From Corticium candelabrum (Eukaryota > Porifera > Homoscleromorpha > Homosclerophorida > Plakinidae), in the NCBI RefSeq assembly GCF_963422355.1, contig NC_085089.1:2198456-2262455 (forward strand): a stretch of 64,000 bases of DNA, written 5' to 3'. The notes under the pieces are model-generated. The model saw only the letters and a program-made list of their open reading frames with translations. It ran no database searches and was not told the origin of the DNA. The translations under genes were made by a program, and so were the position numbers. This document shows, in pieces, positions 1-15,000 of the stretch (within the stretch, counting starts at the first letter, position 1; the number at the start of each line of letters is the position of its first letter).

Positions 1-3000
1 GACCTACAAGCCGGTAGCCGGCGCCAGCGGATGTCCGAGCAACGGGGCCAACGTGACGATGAGCTGCCGCGTACGAGGCGACCTCTACATGACATGCGGC
101 GACGTCAGCAGCGGCGTCCTGATAAGGAAACGGGGCAGCGGCCCCGTCACTTACGTCATCGCTCATCGGGACGCCTGCAACAGCGAGTTCGAGTGCATGG
201 GCGGAGGCTGCAGCAGCAAGGGAGTCTTCACGGGACGCTACCGGGCCGTCGGCGTGACGGGCACTCCTCGGCCCACCACCGTATCCGCCACGTCAGCGAC
301 GACCGTTTCCGGCTGCGATGCCAGCACGTGCTGCTGCGTCAAGAGCGCCACTGCCACGCAGTCGGGCAACGAAGTCAGCGTGCAAGTCAGCCAGTCCGGT
401 TCGCAATGCGGCGCTCATACGGCGGCGACGGTCACGTGTCACGTGGAGAGCGACACGGTCTGCATCGAGTCCGGCGACAATCCCAGCTTCGCCGTCTACA
501 AGAGCGGCGCAATCGCCTACGTAGTCAAAGACCTGGACGACGACAGCTGCGACGCGCGAATGCGCTGTCAGTCGGGTCCGTGCGCCGTCAGCACGTCGGA
601 TTGGGCCGGGCAGTACGCAGAAACGAGCGACGCGCCGGCCACCTGGCCTCCGCGCTGCGATGCGCGGCAGTGCTGCTGTGCGGCGGCGGCCACCGTCTCC
701 GGCAGCGGATCGGCGCTGACACTGACCTACAAGCCGGTAGCCGGCGCCAGCGGATGTCCGAGCAACGGGGCCAACGTGACGATGAGCTGCCGCGTACGAG
801 GCGACCTCTACATGACATGCGGCGACGTCAGCAGCGGCGTCCTGATAAGGAAACGGGGCAGCGGCCCCGTCACTTACGTCATCGCTCATCGGGACGCCTG
901 CAACAGCGAGTTCGAGTGCATGGGCGGAGGCTGCAGCAGCAAGGGAGTCTTCACGGGACGCTACCGGGCCGTCGGCGTGACGGGCACTCCTCGGCCCACC
1001 ACCGTATCCGCCACGTCAGCGACGACCGTTTCCGGCTGCGATGCCAGCACGTGCTGCTGCGTCAAGAGCGCCACTGCCACGCAGTCGGGCAACGAAGTCA
1101 GCGTGCAAGTCAGCCAGTCCGGTTCGCAATGCGGCGCTCATACGGCGGCGACGGTCACGTGTCACGTGGAGAGCGACACGGTCTGCATCGAGTCCGGCGA
1201 CAATCCCAGCTTCGCCGTCTACAAGAGCGGCGCAATCGCCTACGTAGTCAAAGACCTGGACGACGACAGCTGCGACGCGCGAATGCGCTGTCAGTCGGGT
1301 CCGTGCGCCGTCAGCACGTCGGATTGGGCCGGGCAGTACGCAGAAACGAGCGACGCGCCGGCCACCTGGCCTCCGCGCTGCGATGCGCGGCAGTGCTGCT
1401 GTGCGGCGGCGGCCACCGTCTCCGGCAGCGGATCGGCGCTGACACTGACCTACAAGCCGGTAGCCGGCGCCAGCGGATGTCCGAGCAACGGGGCCAACGT
1501 GACGATGAGCTGCCGCGTACGAGGCGACCTCTACATGACATGCGGCGACGTCAGCAGCGGCGTCCTGATAAGGAAACGGGGCAGCGGCCCCGTCACTTAC
1601 GTCATCGCTCATCGGGACGCCTGCAACAGCGAGTTCGAGTGCATGGGCGGAGGCTGCAGCAGCAAGGGAGTCTTCACGGGACGCTACCGGGCCGTCGGCG
1701 TGACGGGCACTCCTCGGCCCACCACCGTATCCGCCACGTCAGCGACGACCGTTTCCGGCTGCGATGCCAGCACGTGCTGCTGCGTCAAGAGCGCCACTGC
1801 CACGCAGTCGGGCAACGAAGTCAGCGTGCAAGTCAGCCAGTCCGGTTCGCAATGCGGCGCTCATACGGCGGCGACGGTCACGTGTCACGTGGAGAGCGAC
1901 ACGGTCTGCATCGAGTCCGGCGACAATCCCAGCTTCGCCGTCTACAAGAGCGGCGCAATCGCCTACGTAGTCAAAGACCTGGACGACGACAGCTGCGACG
2001 CGCGAATGCGCTGTCAGTCGGGACCGTGCGCCGTCAGCACGTCGGATTGGGCCGGGCAGTACGCAGAAACGAGCGACGCGCCGGCCACCTGGCCTCCGCG
2101 CTGCGATGCGCGGCAGTGCTGCTGTGCGGCGGCGGCCACCGTCTCCGGCAGCGGATCGGCGCTGACACTGACCTACAAGCCGGTAGCCGGCGCCAGCGGA
2201 TGTCCGAGCAACGGGGCCAACGTGACGATGAGCTGCCGCGTACGAGGCGACCTCTACATGACATGCGGCGACGTCAGCAGCGGCGTCCTGATAAGGAAAC
2301 GGGGCAGCGGCCCCGTCACTTACGTCATCGCTCATCGGGACGCCTGCAACAGCGAGTTCGAGTGCATGGGCGGAGGCTGCAGCAGCAAGGGAGTCTTCAC
2401 GGGACGCTACCGGGCCGTCGGCGTGACGGGCACTCCTCGGCCCACCACCGTATCCGCCACGTCAGCGACGACCGTTTCCGGCTGCGATGCCAGCACGTGC
2501 TGCTGCGTCAAGAGCGCCACTGCCACGCAGTCGGGCAACGAAGTCAGCGTGCAAGTCAGCCAGTCCGGTTCGCAATGCGGCGCTCATACGGCGGCGACGG
2601 TCACGTGTCACGTGGAGAGCGACACGGTCTGCATCGAGTCCGGCGACAATCCCAGCTTCGCCGTCTACAAGAGCGGCGCAATCGCCTACGTAGTCAAAGA
2701 CCTGGACGACGACAGCTGCGACGCGCGAATGCGCTGTCAGTCGGGTCCGTGCGCCGTCAGCACGTCGGATTGGGCCGGGCAGTACGCAGAAACGAGCGAC
2801 GCGCCGGCCACCTGGCCTCCGCGCTGCGATGCGCGGCAGTGCTGCTGTGCGGCGGCGGCCACCGTCTCCGGCAGCGGATCGGCGCTGACACTGACCTACA
2901 AGCCGGTAGCCGGCGCCAGCGGATGTCCGAGCAACGGGGCCAACGTGACGATGAGCTGCCGCGTACGAGGCGACCTCTACATGACATGCGGCGACGTCAG

Positions 3001-6000
3001 CAGCGGCGTCCTGATAAGGAAACGGGGCAGCGGCCCCGTCACTTACGTCATCGCTCATCGGGACGCCTGCAACAGCGAGTTCGAGTGCATGGGCGGAGGC
3101 TGCAGCAGCAAGGGAGTCTTCACGGGACGCTACCGGGCCGTCGGCGTGACGGGCACTCCTCGGCCCACCACCGTATCCGCCACGTCAGCGACGACCGTTT
3201 CCGGCTGCGATGCCAGCACGTGCTGCTGCGTCAAGAGCGCCACTGCCACGCAGTCGGGCAACGAAGTCAGCGTGCAAGTCAGCCAGTCCGGTTCGCAATG
3301 CGGCGCTCATACGGCGGCGACGGTCACGTGTCACGTGGAGAGCGACACGGTCTGCATCGAGTCCGGCGACAATCCCAGCTTCGCCGTCTACAAGAGCGGC
3401 GCAATCGCCTACGTAGTCAAAGACCTGGACGACGACAGCTGCGACGCGCGAATGCGCTGTCAGTCGGGACCGTGCGCCGTCAGCACGTCGGATTGGGCCG
3501 GGCAGTACGCAGAAACGAGCGACGCGCCGGCCACCTGGCCTCCGCGCTGCGATGCGCGGCAGTGCTGCTGTGCGGCGGCGGCCACCGTCTCCGGCAGCGG
3601 ATCGGCGCTGACACTGACCTACAAGCCGGTAGCCGGCGCCAGCGGATGTCCGAGCAACGGGGCCAACGTGACGATGAGCTGCCGCGTACGAGGCGACCTC
3701 TACATGACATGCGGCGACGTCAGCAGCGGCGTCCTGATAAGGAAACGGGGCAGCGGCCCCGTCACTTACGTCATCGCTCATCGGGACGCCTGCAACAGCG
3801 AGTTCGAGTGCATGGGCGGAGGCTGCAGCAGCAAGGGAGTCTTCACGGGACGCTACCGGGCCGTCGGCGTGACGGGCACTCCTCGGCCCACCACCGTATC
3901 CGCCACGTCAGCGACGACCGTTTCCGGCTGCGATGCCAGCACGTGCTGCTGCGTCAAGAGCGCCACTGCCACGCAGTCGGGCAACGAAGTCAGCGTGCAA
4001 GTCAGCCAGTCCGGTTCGCAATGCGGCGCTCATACGGCGGCGACGGTCACGTGTCACGTGGAGAGCGACACGGTCTGCATCGAGTCCGGCGACAATCCCA
4101 GCTTCGCCGTCTACAAGAGCGGCGCAATCGCCTACGTAGTCAAAGACCTGGACGACGACAGCTGCGACGCGCGAATGCGCTGTCAGTCGGGTCCGTGCGC
4201 CGTCAGCACGTCGGATTGGGCCGGGCAGTACGCAGAAACGAGCGACGCGCCGGCCACCTGGCCTCCGCGCTGCGATGCGCGGCAGTGCTGCTGTGCGGCG
4301 GCGGCCACCGTCTCCGGCAGCGGATCGGCGCTGACACTGACCTACAAGCCGGTAGCCGGCGCCAGCGGATGTCCGAGCAACGGGGCCAACGTGACGATGA
4401 GCTGCCGCGTACGAGGCGACCTCTACATGACATGCGGCGACGTCAGCAGCGGCGTCCTGATAAGGAAACGGGGCAGCGGCCCCGTCACTTACGTCATCGC
4501 TCATCGGGACGCCTGCAACAGCGAGTTCGAGTGCATGGGCGGAGGCTGCAGCAGCAAGGGAGTCTTCACGGGACGCTACCGGGCCGTCGGCGTGACGGGC
4601 ACTCCTCGGCCCACCACCGTATCCGCCACGTCAGCGACGACCGTTTCCGGCTGCGATGCCAGCACGTGCTGCTGCGTCAAGAGCGCCACTGCCACGCAGT
4701 CGGGCAACGAAGTCAGCGTGCAAGTCAGCCAGTCCGGTTCGCAATGCGGCGCTCATACGGCGGCGACGGTCACGTGTCACGTGGAGAGCGACACGGTCTG
4801 CATCGAGTCCGGCGACAATCCCAGCTTCGCCGTCTACAAGAGCGGCGCAATCGCCTACGTAGTCAAAGACCTGGACGACGACAGCTGCGACGCGCGAATG
4901 CGCTGTCAGTCGGGTCCGTGCGCCGTCAGCACGTCGGATTGGGCCGGGCAGTACGCAGAAACGAGCGACGCGCCGGCCACCTGGCCTCCGCGCTGCGATG
5001 CGCGGCAGTGCTGCTGTGCGGCGGCGGCCACCGTCTCCGGCAGCGGATCGGCGCTGACACTGACCTACAAGCCGGTAGCCGGCGCCAGCGGATGTCCGAG
5101 CAACGGGGCCAACGTGACGATGAGCTGCCGCGTACGAGGCGACCTCTACATGACATGCGGCGACGTCAGCAGCGGCGTCCTGATAAGGAAACGGGGCAGC
5201 GGCCCCGTCACTTACGTCATCGCTCATCGGGACGCCTGCAACAGCGAGTTCGAGTGCATGGGCGGAGGCTGCAGCAGCAAGGGAGTCTTCACGGGACGCT
5301 ACCGGGCCGTCGGCGTGACGGGCACTCCTCGGCCCACCACCGTATCCGCCACGTCAGCGACGACCGTTTCCGGCTGCGATGCCAGCACGTGCTGCTGCGT
5401 CAAGAGCGCCACTGCCACGCAGTCGGGCAACGAAGTCAGCGTGCAAGTCAGCCAGTCCGGTTCGCAATGCGGCGCTCATACGGCGGCGACGGTCACGTGT
5501 CACGTGGAGAGCGACACGGTCTGCATCGAGTCCGGCGACAATCCCAGCTTCGCCGTCTACAAGAGCGGCGCAATCGCCTACGTAGTCAAAGACCTGGACG
5601 ACGACAGCTGCGACGCGCGAATGCGCTGTCAGTCGGGTCCGTGCGCCGTCAGCACGTCGGATTGGGCCGGGCAGTACGCAGAAACGAGCGACGCGCCGGC
5701 CACCTGGCCTCCGCGCTGCGATGCGCGGCAGTGCTGCTGTGCGGCGGCGGCCACCGTCTCCGGCAGCGGATCGGCGCTGACACTGACCTACAAGCCGGTA
5801 GCCGGCGCCAGCGGATGTCCGAGCAACGGGGCCAACGTGACGATGAGCTGCCGCGTACGAGGCGACCTCTACATGACATGCGGCGACGTCAGCAGCGGCG
5901 TCCTGATAAGGAAACGGGGCAGCGGCCCCGTCACTTACGTCATCGCTCATCGGGACGCCTGCAACAGCGAGTTCGAGTGCATGGGCGGAGGCTGCAGCAG

Positions 6001-9000
6001 CAAGGGAGTCTTCACGGGACGCTACCGGGCCGTCGGCGTGACGGGCACTCCTCGGCCCACCACCGTATCCGCCACGTCAGCGACGACCGTTTCCGGCTGC
6101 GATGCCAGCACGTGCTGCTGCGTCAAGAGCGCCACTGCCACGCAGTCGGGCAACGAAGTCAGCGTGCAAGTCAGCCAGTCCGGTTCGCAATGCGGCGCTC
6201 ATACGGCGGCGACGGTCACGTGTCACGTGGAGAGCGACACGGTCTGCATCGAGTCCGGCGACAATCCCAGCTTCGCCGTCTACAAGAGCGGCGCAATCGC
6301 CTACGTAGTCAAAGACCTGGACGACGACAGCTGCGACGCGCGAATGCGCTGTCAGTCGGGACCGTGCGCCGTCAGCACGTCGGATTGGGCCGGGCAGTAC
6401 GCAGAAACGAGCGACGCGCCGGCCACCTGGCCTCCGCGCTGCGATGCGCGGCAGTGCTGCTGTGCGGCGGCGGCCACCGTCTCCGGCAGCGGATCGGCGC
6501 TGACACTGACCTACAAGCCGGTAGCCGGCGCCAGCGGATGTCCGAGCAACGGGGCCAACGTGACGATGAGCTGCCGCGTACGAGGCGACCTCTACATGAC
6601 ATGCGGCGACGTCAGCAGCGGCGTCCTGATAAGGAAACGGGGCAGCGGCCCCGTCACTTACGTCATCGCTCATCGGGACGCCTGCAACAGCGAGTTCGAG
6701 TGCATGGGCGGAGGCTGCAGCAGCAAGGGAGTCTTCACGGGACGCTACCGGGCCGTCGGCGTGACGGGCACTCCTCGGCCCACCACCGTATCCGCCACGT
6801 CAGCGACGACCGTTTCCGGCTGCGATGCCAGCACGTGCTGCTGCGTCAAGAGCGCCACTGCCACGCAGTCGGGCAACGAAGTCAGCGTGCAAGTCAGCCA
6901 GTCCGGTTCGCAATGCGGCGCTCATACGGCGGCGACGGTCACGTGTCACGTGGAGAGCGACACGGTCTGCATCGAGTCCGGCGACAATCCCAGCTTCGCC
7001 GTCTACAAGAGCGGCGCAATCGCCTACGTAGTCAAAGACCTGGACGACGACAGCTGCGACGCGCGAATGCGCTGTCAGTCGGGTCCGTGCGCCGTCAGCA
7101 CGTCGGATTGGGCCGGGCAGTACGCAGAAACGAGCGACGCGCCGGCCACCTGGCCTCCGCGCTGCGATGCGCGGCAGTGCTGCTGTGCGGCGGCGGCCAC
7201 CGTCTCCGGCAGCGGATCGGCGCTGACACTGACCTACAAGCCGGTAGCCGGCGCCAGCGGATGTCCGAGCAACGGGGCCAACGTGACGATGAGCTGCCGC
7301 GTACGAGGCGACCTCTACATGACATGCGGCGACGTCAGCAGCGGCGTCCTGATAAGGAAACGGGGCAGCGGCCCCGTCACTTACGTCATCGCTCATCGGG
7401 ACGCCTGCAACAGCGAGTTCGAGTGCATGGGCGGAGGCTGCAGCAGCAAGGGAGTCTTCACGGGACGCTACCGGGCCGTCGGCGTGACGGGCACTCCTCG
7501 GCCCACCACCGTATCCGCCACGTCAGCGACGACCGTTTCCGGCTGCGATGCCAGCACGTGCTGCTGCGTCAAGAGCGCCACTGCCACGCAGTCGGGCAAC
7601 GAAGTCAGCGTGCAAGTCAGCCAGTCCGGTTCGCAATGCGGCGCTCATACGGCGGCGACGGTCACGTGTCACGTGGAGAGCGACACGGTCTGCATCGAGT
7701 CCGGCGACAATCCCAGCTTCGCCGTCTACAAGAGCGGCGCAATCGCCTACGTAGTCAAAGACCTGGACGACGACAGCTGCGACGCGCGAATGCGCTGTCA
7801 GTCGGGTCCGTGCGCCGTCAGCACGTCGGATTGGGCCGGGCAGTACGCAGAAACGAGCGACGCGCCGGCCACCTGGCCTCCGCGCTGCGATGCGCGGCAG
7901 TGCTGCTGTGCGGCGGCGGCCACCGTCTCCGGCAGCGGATCGGCGCTGACACTGACCTACAAGCCGGTAGCCGGCGCCAGCGGATGTCCGAGCAACGGGG
8001 CCAACGTGACGATGAGCTGCCGCGTACGAGGCGACCTCTACATGACATGCGGCGACGTCAGCAGCGGCGTCCTGATAAGGAAACGGGGCAGCGGCCCCGT
8101 CACTTACGTCATCGCTCATCGGGACGCCTGCAACAGCGAGTTCGAGTGCATGGGCGGAGGCTGCAGCAGCAAGGGAGTCTTCACGGGACGCTACCGGGCC
8201 GTCGGCGTGACGGGCACTCCTCGGCCCACCACCGTATCCGCCACGTCAGCGACGACCGTTTCCGGCTGCGATGCCAGCACGTGCTGCTGCGTCAAGAGCG
8301 CCACTGCCACGCAGTCGGGCAACGAAGTCAGCGTGCAAGTCAGCCAGTCCGGTTCGCAATGCGGCGCTCATACGGCGGCGACGGTCACGTGTCACGTGGA
8401 GAGCGACACGGTCTGCATCGAGTCCGGCGACAATCCCAGCTTCGCCGTCTACAAGAGCGGCGCAATCGCCTACGTAGTCAAAGACCTGGACGACGACAGC
8501 TGCGACGCGCGAATGCGCTGTCAGTCGGGACCGTGCGCCGTCAGCACGTCGGATTGGGCCGGGCAGTACGCAGAAACGAGCGACGCGCCGGCCACCTGGC
8601 CTCCGCGCTGCGATGCGCGGCAGTGCTGCTGTGCGGCGGCGGCCACCGTCTCCGGCAGCGGATCGGCGCTGACACTGACCTACAAGCCGGTAGCCGGCGC
8701 CAGCGGATGTCCGAGCAACGGGGCCAACGTGACGATGAGCTGCCGCGTACGAGGCGACCTCTACATGACATGCGGCGACGTCAGCAGCGGCGTCCTGATA
8801 AGGAAACGGGGCAGCGGCCCCGTCACTTACGTCATCGCTCATCGGGACGCCTGCAACAGCGAGTTCGAGTGCATGGGCGGAGGCTGCAGCAGCAAGGGAG
8901 TCTTCACGGGACGCTACCGGGCCGTCGGCGTGACGGGCACTCCTCGGCCCACCACCGTATCCGCCACGTCAGCGACGACCGTTTCCGGCTGCGATGCCAG

Positions 9001-12000
9001 CACGTGCTGCTGCGTCAAGAGCGCCACTGCCACGCAGTCGGGCAACGAAGTCAGCGTGCAAGTCAGCCAGTCCGGTTCGCAATGCGGCGCTCATACGGCG
9101 GCGACGGTCACGTGTCACGTGGAGAGCGACACGGTCTGCATCGAGTCCGGCGACAATCCCAGCTTCGCCGTCTACAAGAGCGGCGCAATCGCCTACGTAG
9201 TCAAAGACCTGGACGACGACAGCTGCGACGCGCGAATGCGCTGTCAGTCGGGTCCGTGCGCCGTCAGCACGTCGGATTGGGCCGGGCAGTACGCAGAAAC
9301 GAGCGACGCGCCGGCCACCTGGCCTCCGCGCTGCGATGCGCGGCAGTGCTGCTGTGCGGCGGCGGCCACCGTCTCCGGCAGCGGATCGGCGCTGACACTG
9401 ACCTACAAGCCGGTAGCCGGCGCCAGCGGATGTCCGAGCAACGGGGCCAACGTGACGATGAGCTGCCGCGTACGAGGCGACCTCTACATGACATGCGGCG
9501 ACGTCAGCAGCGGCGTCCTGATAAGGAAACGGGGCAGCGGCCCCGTCACTTACGTCATCGCTCATCGGGACGCCTGCAACAGCGAGTTCGAGTGCATGGG
9601 CGGAGGCTGCAGCAGCAAGGGAGTCTTCACGGGACGCTACCGGGCCGTCGGCGTGACGGGCACTCCTCGGCCCACCACCGTATCCGCCACGTCAGCGACG
9701 ACCGTTTCCGGCTGCGATGCCAGCACGTGCTGCTGCGTCAAGAGCGCCACTGCCACGCAGTCGGGCAACGAAGTCAGCGTGCAAGTCAGCCAGTCCGGTT
9801 CGCAATGCGGCGCTCATACGGCGGCGACGGTCACGTGTCACGTGGAGAGCGACACGGTCTGCATCGAGTCCGGCGACAATCCCAGCTTCGCCGTCTACAA
9901 GAGCGGCGCAATCGCCTACGTAGTCAAAGACCTGGACGACGACAGCTGCGACGCGCGAATGCGCTGTCAGTCGGGACCGTGCGCCGTCAGCACGTCGGAT
10001 TGGGCCGGGCAGTACGCAGAAACGAGCGACGCGCCGGCCACCTGGCCTCCGCGCTGCGATGCGCGGCAGTGCTGCTGTGCGGCGGCGGCCACCGTCTCCG
10101 GCAGCGGATCGGCGCTGACACTGACCTACAAGCCGGTAGCCGGCGCCAGCGGATGTCCGAGCAACGGGGCCAACGTGACGATGAGCTGCCGCGTACGAGG
10201 CGACCTCTACATGACATGCGGCGACGTCAGCAGCGGCGTCCTGATAAGGAAACGGGGCAGCGGCCCCGTCACTTACGTCATCGCTCATCGGGACGCCTGC
10301 AACAGCGAGTTCGAGTGCATGGGCGGAGGCTGCAGCAGCAAGGGAGTCTTCACGGGACGCTACCGGGCCGTCGGCGTGACGGGCACTCCTCGGCCCACCA
10401 CCGTATCCGCCACGTCAGCGACGACCGTTTCCGGCTGCGATGCCAGCACGTGCTGCTGCGTCAAGAGCGCCACTGCCACGCAGTCGGGCAACGAAGTCAG
10501 CGTGCAAGTCAGCCAGTCCGGTTCGCAATGCGGCGCTCATACGGCGGCGACGGTCACGTGTCACGTGGAGAGCGACACGGTCTGCATCGAGTCCGGCGAC
10601 AATCCCAGCTTCGCCGTCTACAAGAGCGGCGCAATCGCCTACGTAGTCAAAGACCTGGACGACGACAGCTGCGACGCGCGAATGCGCTGTCAGTCGGGAC
10701 CGTGCGCCGTCAGCACGTCGGATTGGGCCGGGCAGTACGCAGAAACGAGCGACGCGCCGGCCACCTGGCCTCCGCGCTGCGATGCGCGGCAGTGCTGCTG
10801 TGCGGCGGCGGCCACCGTCTCCGGCAGCGGATCGGCGCTGACACTGACCTACAAGCCGGTAGCCGGCGCCAGCGGATGTCCGAGCAACGGGGCCAACGTG
10901 ACGATGAGCTGCCGCGTACGAGGCGACCTCTACATGACATGCGGCGACGTCAGCAGCGGCGTCCTGATAAGGAAACGGGGCAGCGGCCCCGTCACTTACG
11001 TCATCGCTCATCGGGACGCCTGCAACAGCGAGTTCGAGTGCATGGGCGGAGGCTGCAGCAGCAAGGGAGTCTTCACGGGACGCTACCGGGCCGTCGGCGT
11101 GACGGGCACTCCTCGGCCCACCACCGTATCCGCCACGTCAGCGACGACCGTTTCCGGCTGCGATGCCAGCACGTGCTGCTGCGTCAAGAGCGCCACTGCC
11201 ACGCAGTCGGGCAACGAAGTCAGCGTGCAAGTCAGCCAGTCCGGTTCGCAATGCGGCGCTCATACGGCGGCGACGGTCACGTGTCACGTGGAGAGCGACA
11301 CGGTCTGCATCGAGTCCGGCGACAATCCCAGCTTCGCCGTCTACAAGAGCGGCGCAATCGCCTACGTAGTCAAAGACCTGGACGACGACAGCTGCGACGC
11401 GCGAATGCGCTGTCAGTCGGGACCGTGCGCCGTCAGCACGTCGGATTGGGCCGGGCAGTACGCAGAAACGAGCGACGCGCCGGCCACCTGGCCTCCGCGC
11501 TGCGATGCGCGGCAGTGCTGCTGTGCGGCGGCGGCCACCGTCTCCGGCAGCGGATCGGCGCTGACACTGACCTACAAGCCGGTAGCCGGCGCCAGCGGAT
11601 GTCCGAGCAACGGGGCCAACGTGACGATGAGCTGCCGCGTACGAGGCGACCTCTACATGACATGCGGCGACGTCAGCAGCGGCGTCCTGATAAGGAAACG
11701 GGGCAGCGGCCCCGTCACTTACGTCATCGCTCATCGGGACGCCTGCAACAGCGAGTTCGAGTGCATGGGCGGAGGCTGCAGCAGCAAGGGAGTCTTCACG
11801 GGACGCTACCGGGCCGTCGGCGTGACGGGCACTCCTCGGCCCACCACCGTATCCGCCACGTCAGCGACGACCGTTTCCGGCTGCGATGCCAGCACGTGCT
11901 GCTGCGTCAAGAGCGCCACTGCCACGCAGTCGGGCAACGAAGTCAGCGTGCAAGTCAGCCAGTCCGGTTCGCAATGCGGCGCTCATACGGCGGCGACGGT

Positions 12001-15000
12001 CACGTGTCACGTGGAGAGCGACACGGTCTGCATCGAGTCCGGCGACAATCCCAGCTTCGCCGTCTACAAGAGCGGCGCAATCGCCTACGTAGTCAAAGAC
12101 CTGGACGACGACAGCTGCGACGCGCGAATGCGCTGTCAGTCGGGTCCGTGCGCCGTCAGCACGTCGGATTGGGCCGGGCAGTACGCAGAAACGAGCGACG
12201 CGCCGGCCACCTGGCCTCCGCGCTGCGATGCGCGGCAGTGCTGCTGTGCGGCGGCGGCCACCGTCTCCGGCAGCGGATCGGCGCTGACACTGACCTACAA
12301 GCCGGTAGCCGGCGCCAGCGGATGTCCGAGCAACGGGGCCAACGTGACGATGAGCTGCCGCGTACGAGGCGACCTCTACATGACATGCGGCGACGTCAGC
12401 AGCGGCGTCCTGATAAGGAAACGGGGCAGCGGCCCCGTCACTTACGTCATCGCTCATCGGGACGCCTGCAACAGCGAGTTCGAGTGCATGGGCGGAGGCT
12501 GCAGCAGCAAGGGAGTCTTCACGGGACGCTACCGGGCCGTCGGCGTGACGGGCACTCCTCGGCCCACCACCGTATCCGCCACGTCAGCGACGACCGTTTC
12601 CGGCTGCGATGCCAGCACGTGCTGCTGCGTCAAGAGCGCCACTGCCACGCAGTCGGGCAACGAAGTCAGCGTGCAAGTCAGCCAGTCCGGTTCGCAATGC
12701 GGCGCTCATACGGCGGCGACGGTCACGTGTCACGTGGAGAGCGACACGGTCTGCATCGAGTCCGGCGACAATCCCAGCTTCGCCGTCTACAAGAGCGGCG
12801 CAATCGCCTACGTAGTCAAAGACCTGGACGACGACAGCTGCGACGCGCGAATGCGCTGTCAGTCGGGACCGTGCGCCGTCAGCACGTCGGATTGGGCCGG
12901 GCAGTACGCAGAAACGAGCGACGCGCCGGCCACCTGGCCTCCGCGCTGCGATGCGCGGCAGTGCTGCTGTGCGGCGGCGGCCACCGTCTCCGGCAGCGGA
13001 TCGGCGCTGACACTGACCTACAAGCCGGTAGCCGGCGCCAGCGGATGTCCGAGCAACGGGGCCAACGTGACGATGAGCTGCCGCGTACGAGGCGACCTCT
13101 ACATGACATGCGGCGACGTCAGCAGCGGCGTCCTGATAAGGAAACGGGGCAGCGGCCCCGTCACTTACGTCATCGCTCATCGGGACGCCTGCAACAGCGA
13201 GTTCGAGTGCATGGGCGGAGGCTGCAGCAGCAAGGGAGTCTTCACGGGACGCTACCGGGCCGTCGGCGTGACGGGCACTCCTCGGCCCACCACCGTATCC
13301 GCCACGTCAGCGACGACCGTTTCCGGCTGCGATGCCAGCACGTGCTGCTGCGTCAAGAGCGCCACTGCCACGCAGTCGGGCAACGAAGTCAGCGTGCAAG
13401 TCAGCCAGTCCGGTTCGCAATGCGGCGCTCATACGGCGGCGACGGTCACGTGTCACGTGGAGAGCGACACGGTCTGCATCGAGTCCGGCGACAATCCCAG
13501 CTTCGCCGTCTACAAGAGCGGCGCAATCGCCTACGTAGTCAAAGACCTGGACGACGACAGCTGCGACGCGCGAATGCGCTGTCAGTCGGGACCGTGCGCC
13601 GTCAGCACGTCGGATTGGGCCGGGCAGTACGCAGAAACGAGCGACGCGCCGGCCACCTGGCCTCCGCGCTGCGATGCGCGGCAGTGCTGCTGTGCGGCGG
13701 CGGCCACCGTCTCCGGCAGCGGATCGGCGCTGACACTGACCTACAAGCCGGTAGCCGGCGCCAGCGGATGTCCGAGCAACGGGGCCAACGTGACGATGAG
13801 CTGCCGCGTACGAGGCGACCTCTACATGACATGCGGCGACGTCAGCAGCGGCGTCCTGATAAGGAAACGGGGCAGCGGCCCCGTCACTTACGTCATCGCT
13901 CATCGGGACGCCTGCAACAGCGAGTTCGAGTGCATGGGCGGAGGCTGCAGCAGCAAGGGAGTCTTCACGGGACGCTACCGGGCCGTCGGCGTGACGGGCA
14001 CTCCTCGGCCCACCACCGTATCCGCCACGTCAGCGACGACCGTTTCCGGCTGCGATGCCAGCACGTGCTGCTGCGTCAAGAGCGCCACTGCCACGCAGTC
14101 GGGCAACGAAGTCAGCGTGCAAGTCAGCCAGTCCGGTTCGCAATGCGGCGCTCATACGGCGGCGACGGTCACGTGTCACGTGGAGAGCGACACGGTCTGC
14201 ATCGAGTCCGGCGACAATCCCAGCTTCGCCGTCTACAAGAGCGGCGCAATCGCCTACGTAGTCAAAGACCTGGACGACGACAGCTGCGACGCGCGAATGC
14301 GCTGTCAGTCGGGACCGTGCGCCGTCAGCACGTCGGATTGGGCCGGGCAGTACGCAGAAACGAGCGACGCGCCGGCCACCTGGCCTCCGCGCTGCGATGC
14401 GCGGCAGTGCTGCTGTGCGGCGGCGGCCACCGTCTCCGGCAGCGGATCGGCGCTGACACTGACCTACAAGCCGGTAGCCGGCGCCAGCGGATGTCCGAGC
14501 AACGGGGCCAACGTGACGATGAGCTGCCGCGTACGAGGCGACCTCTACATGACATGCGGCGACGTCAGCAGCGGCGTCCTGATAAGGAAACGGGGCAGCG
14601 GCCCCGTCACTTACGTCATCGCTCATCGGGACGCCTGCAACAGCGAGTTCGAGTGCATGGGCGGAGGCTGCAGCAGCAAGGGAGTCTTCACGGGACGCTA
14701 CCGGGCCGTCGGCGTGACGGGCACTCCTCGGCCCACCACCGTATCCGCCACGTCAGCGACGACCGTTTCCGGCTGCGATGCCAGCACGTGCTGCTGCGTC
14801 AAGAGCGCCACTGCCACGCAGTCGGGCAACGAAGTCAGCGTGCAAGTCAGCCAGTCCGGTTCGCAATGCGGCGCTCATACGGCGGCGACGGTCACGTGTC
14901 ACGTGGAGAGCGACACGGTCTGCATCGAGTCCGGCGACAATCCCAGCTTCGCCGTCTACAAGAGCGGCGCAATCGCCTACGTAGTCAAAGACCTGGACGA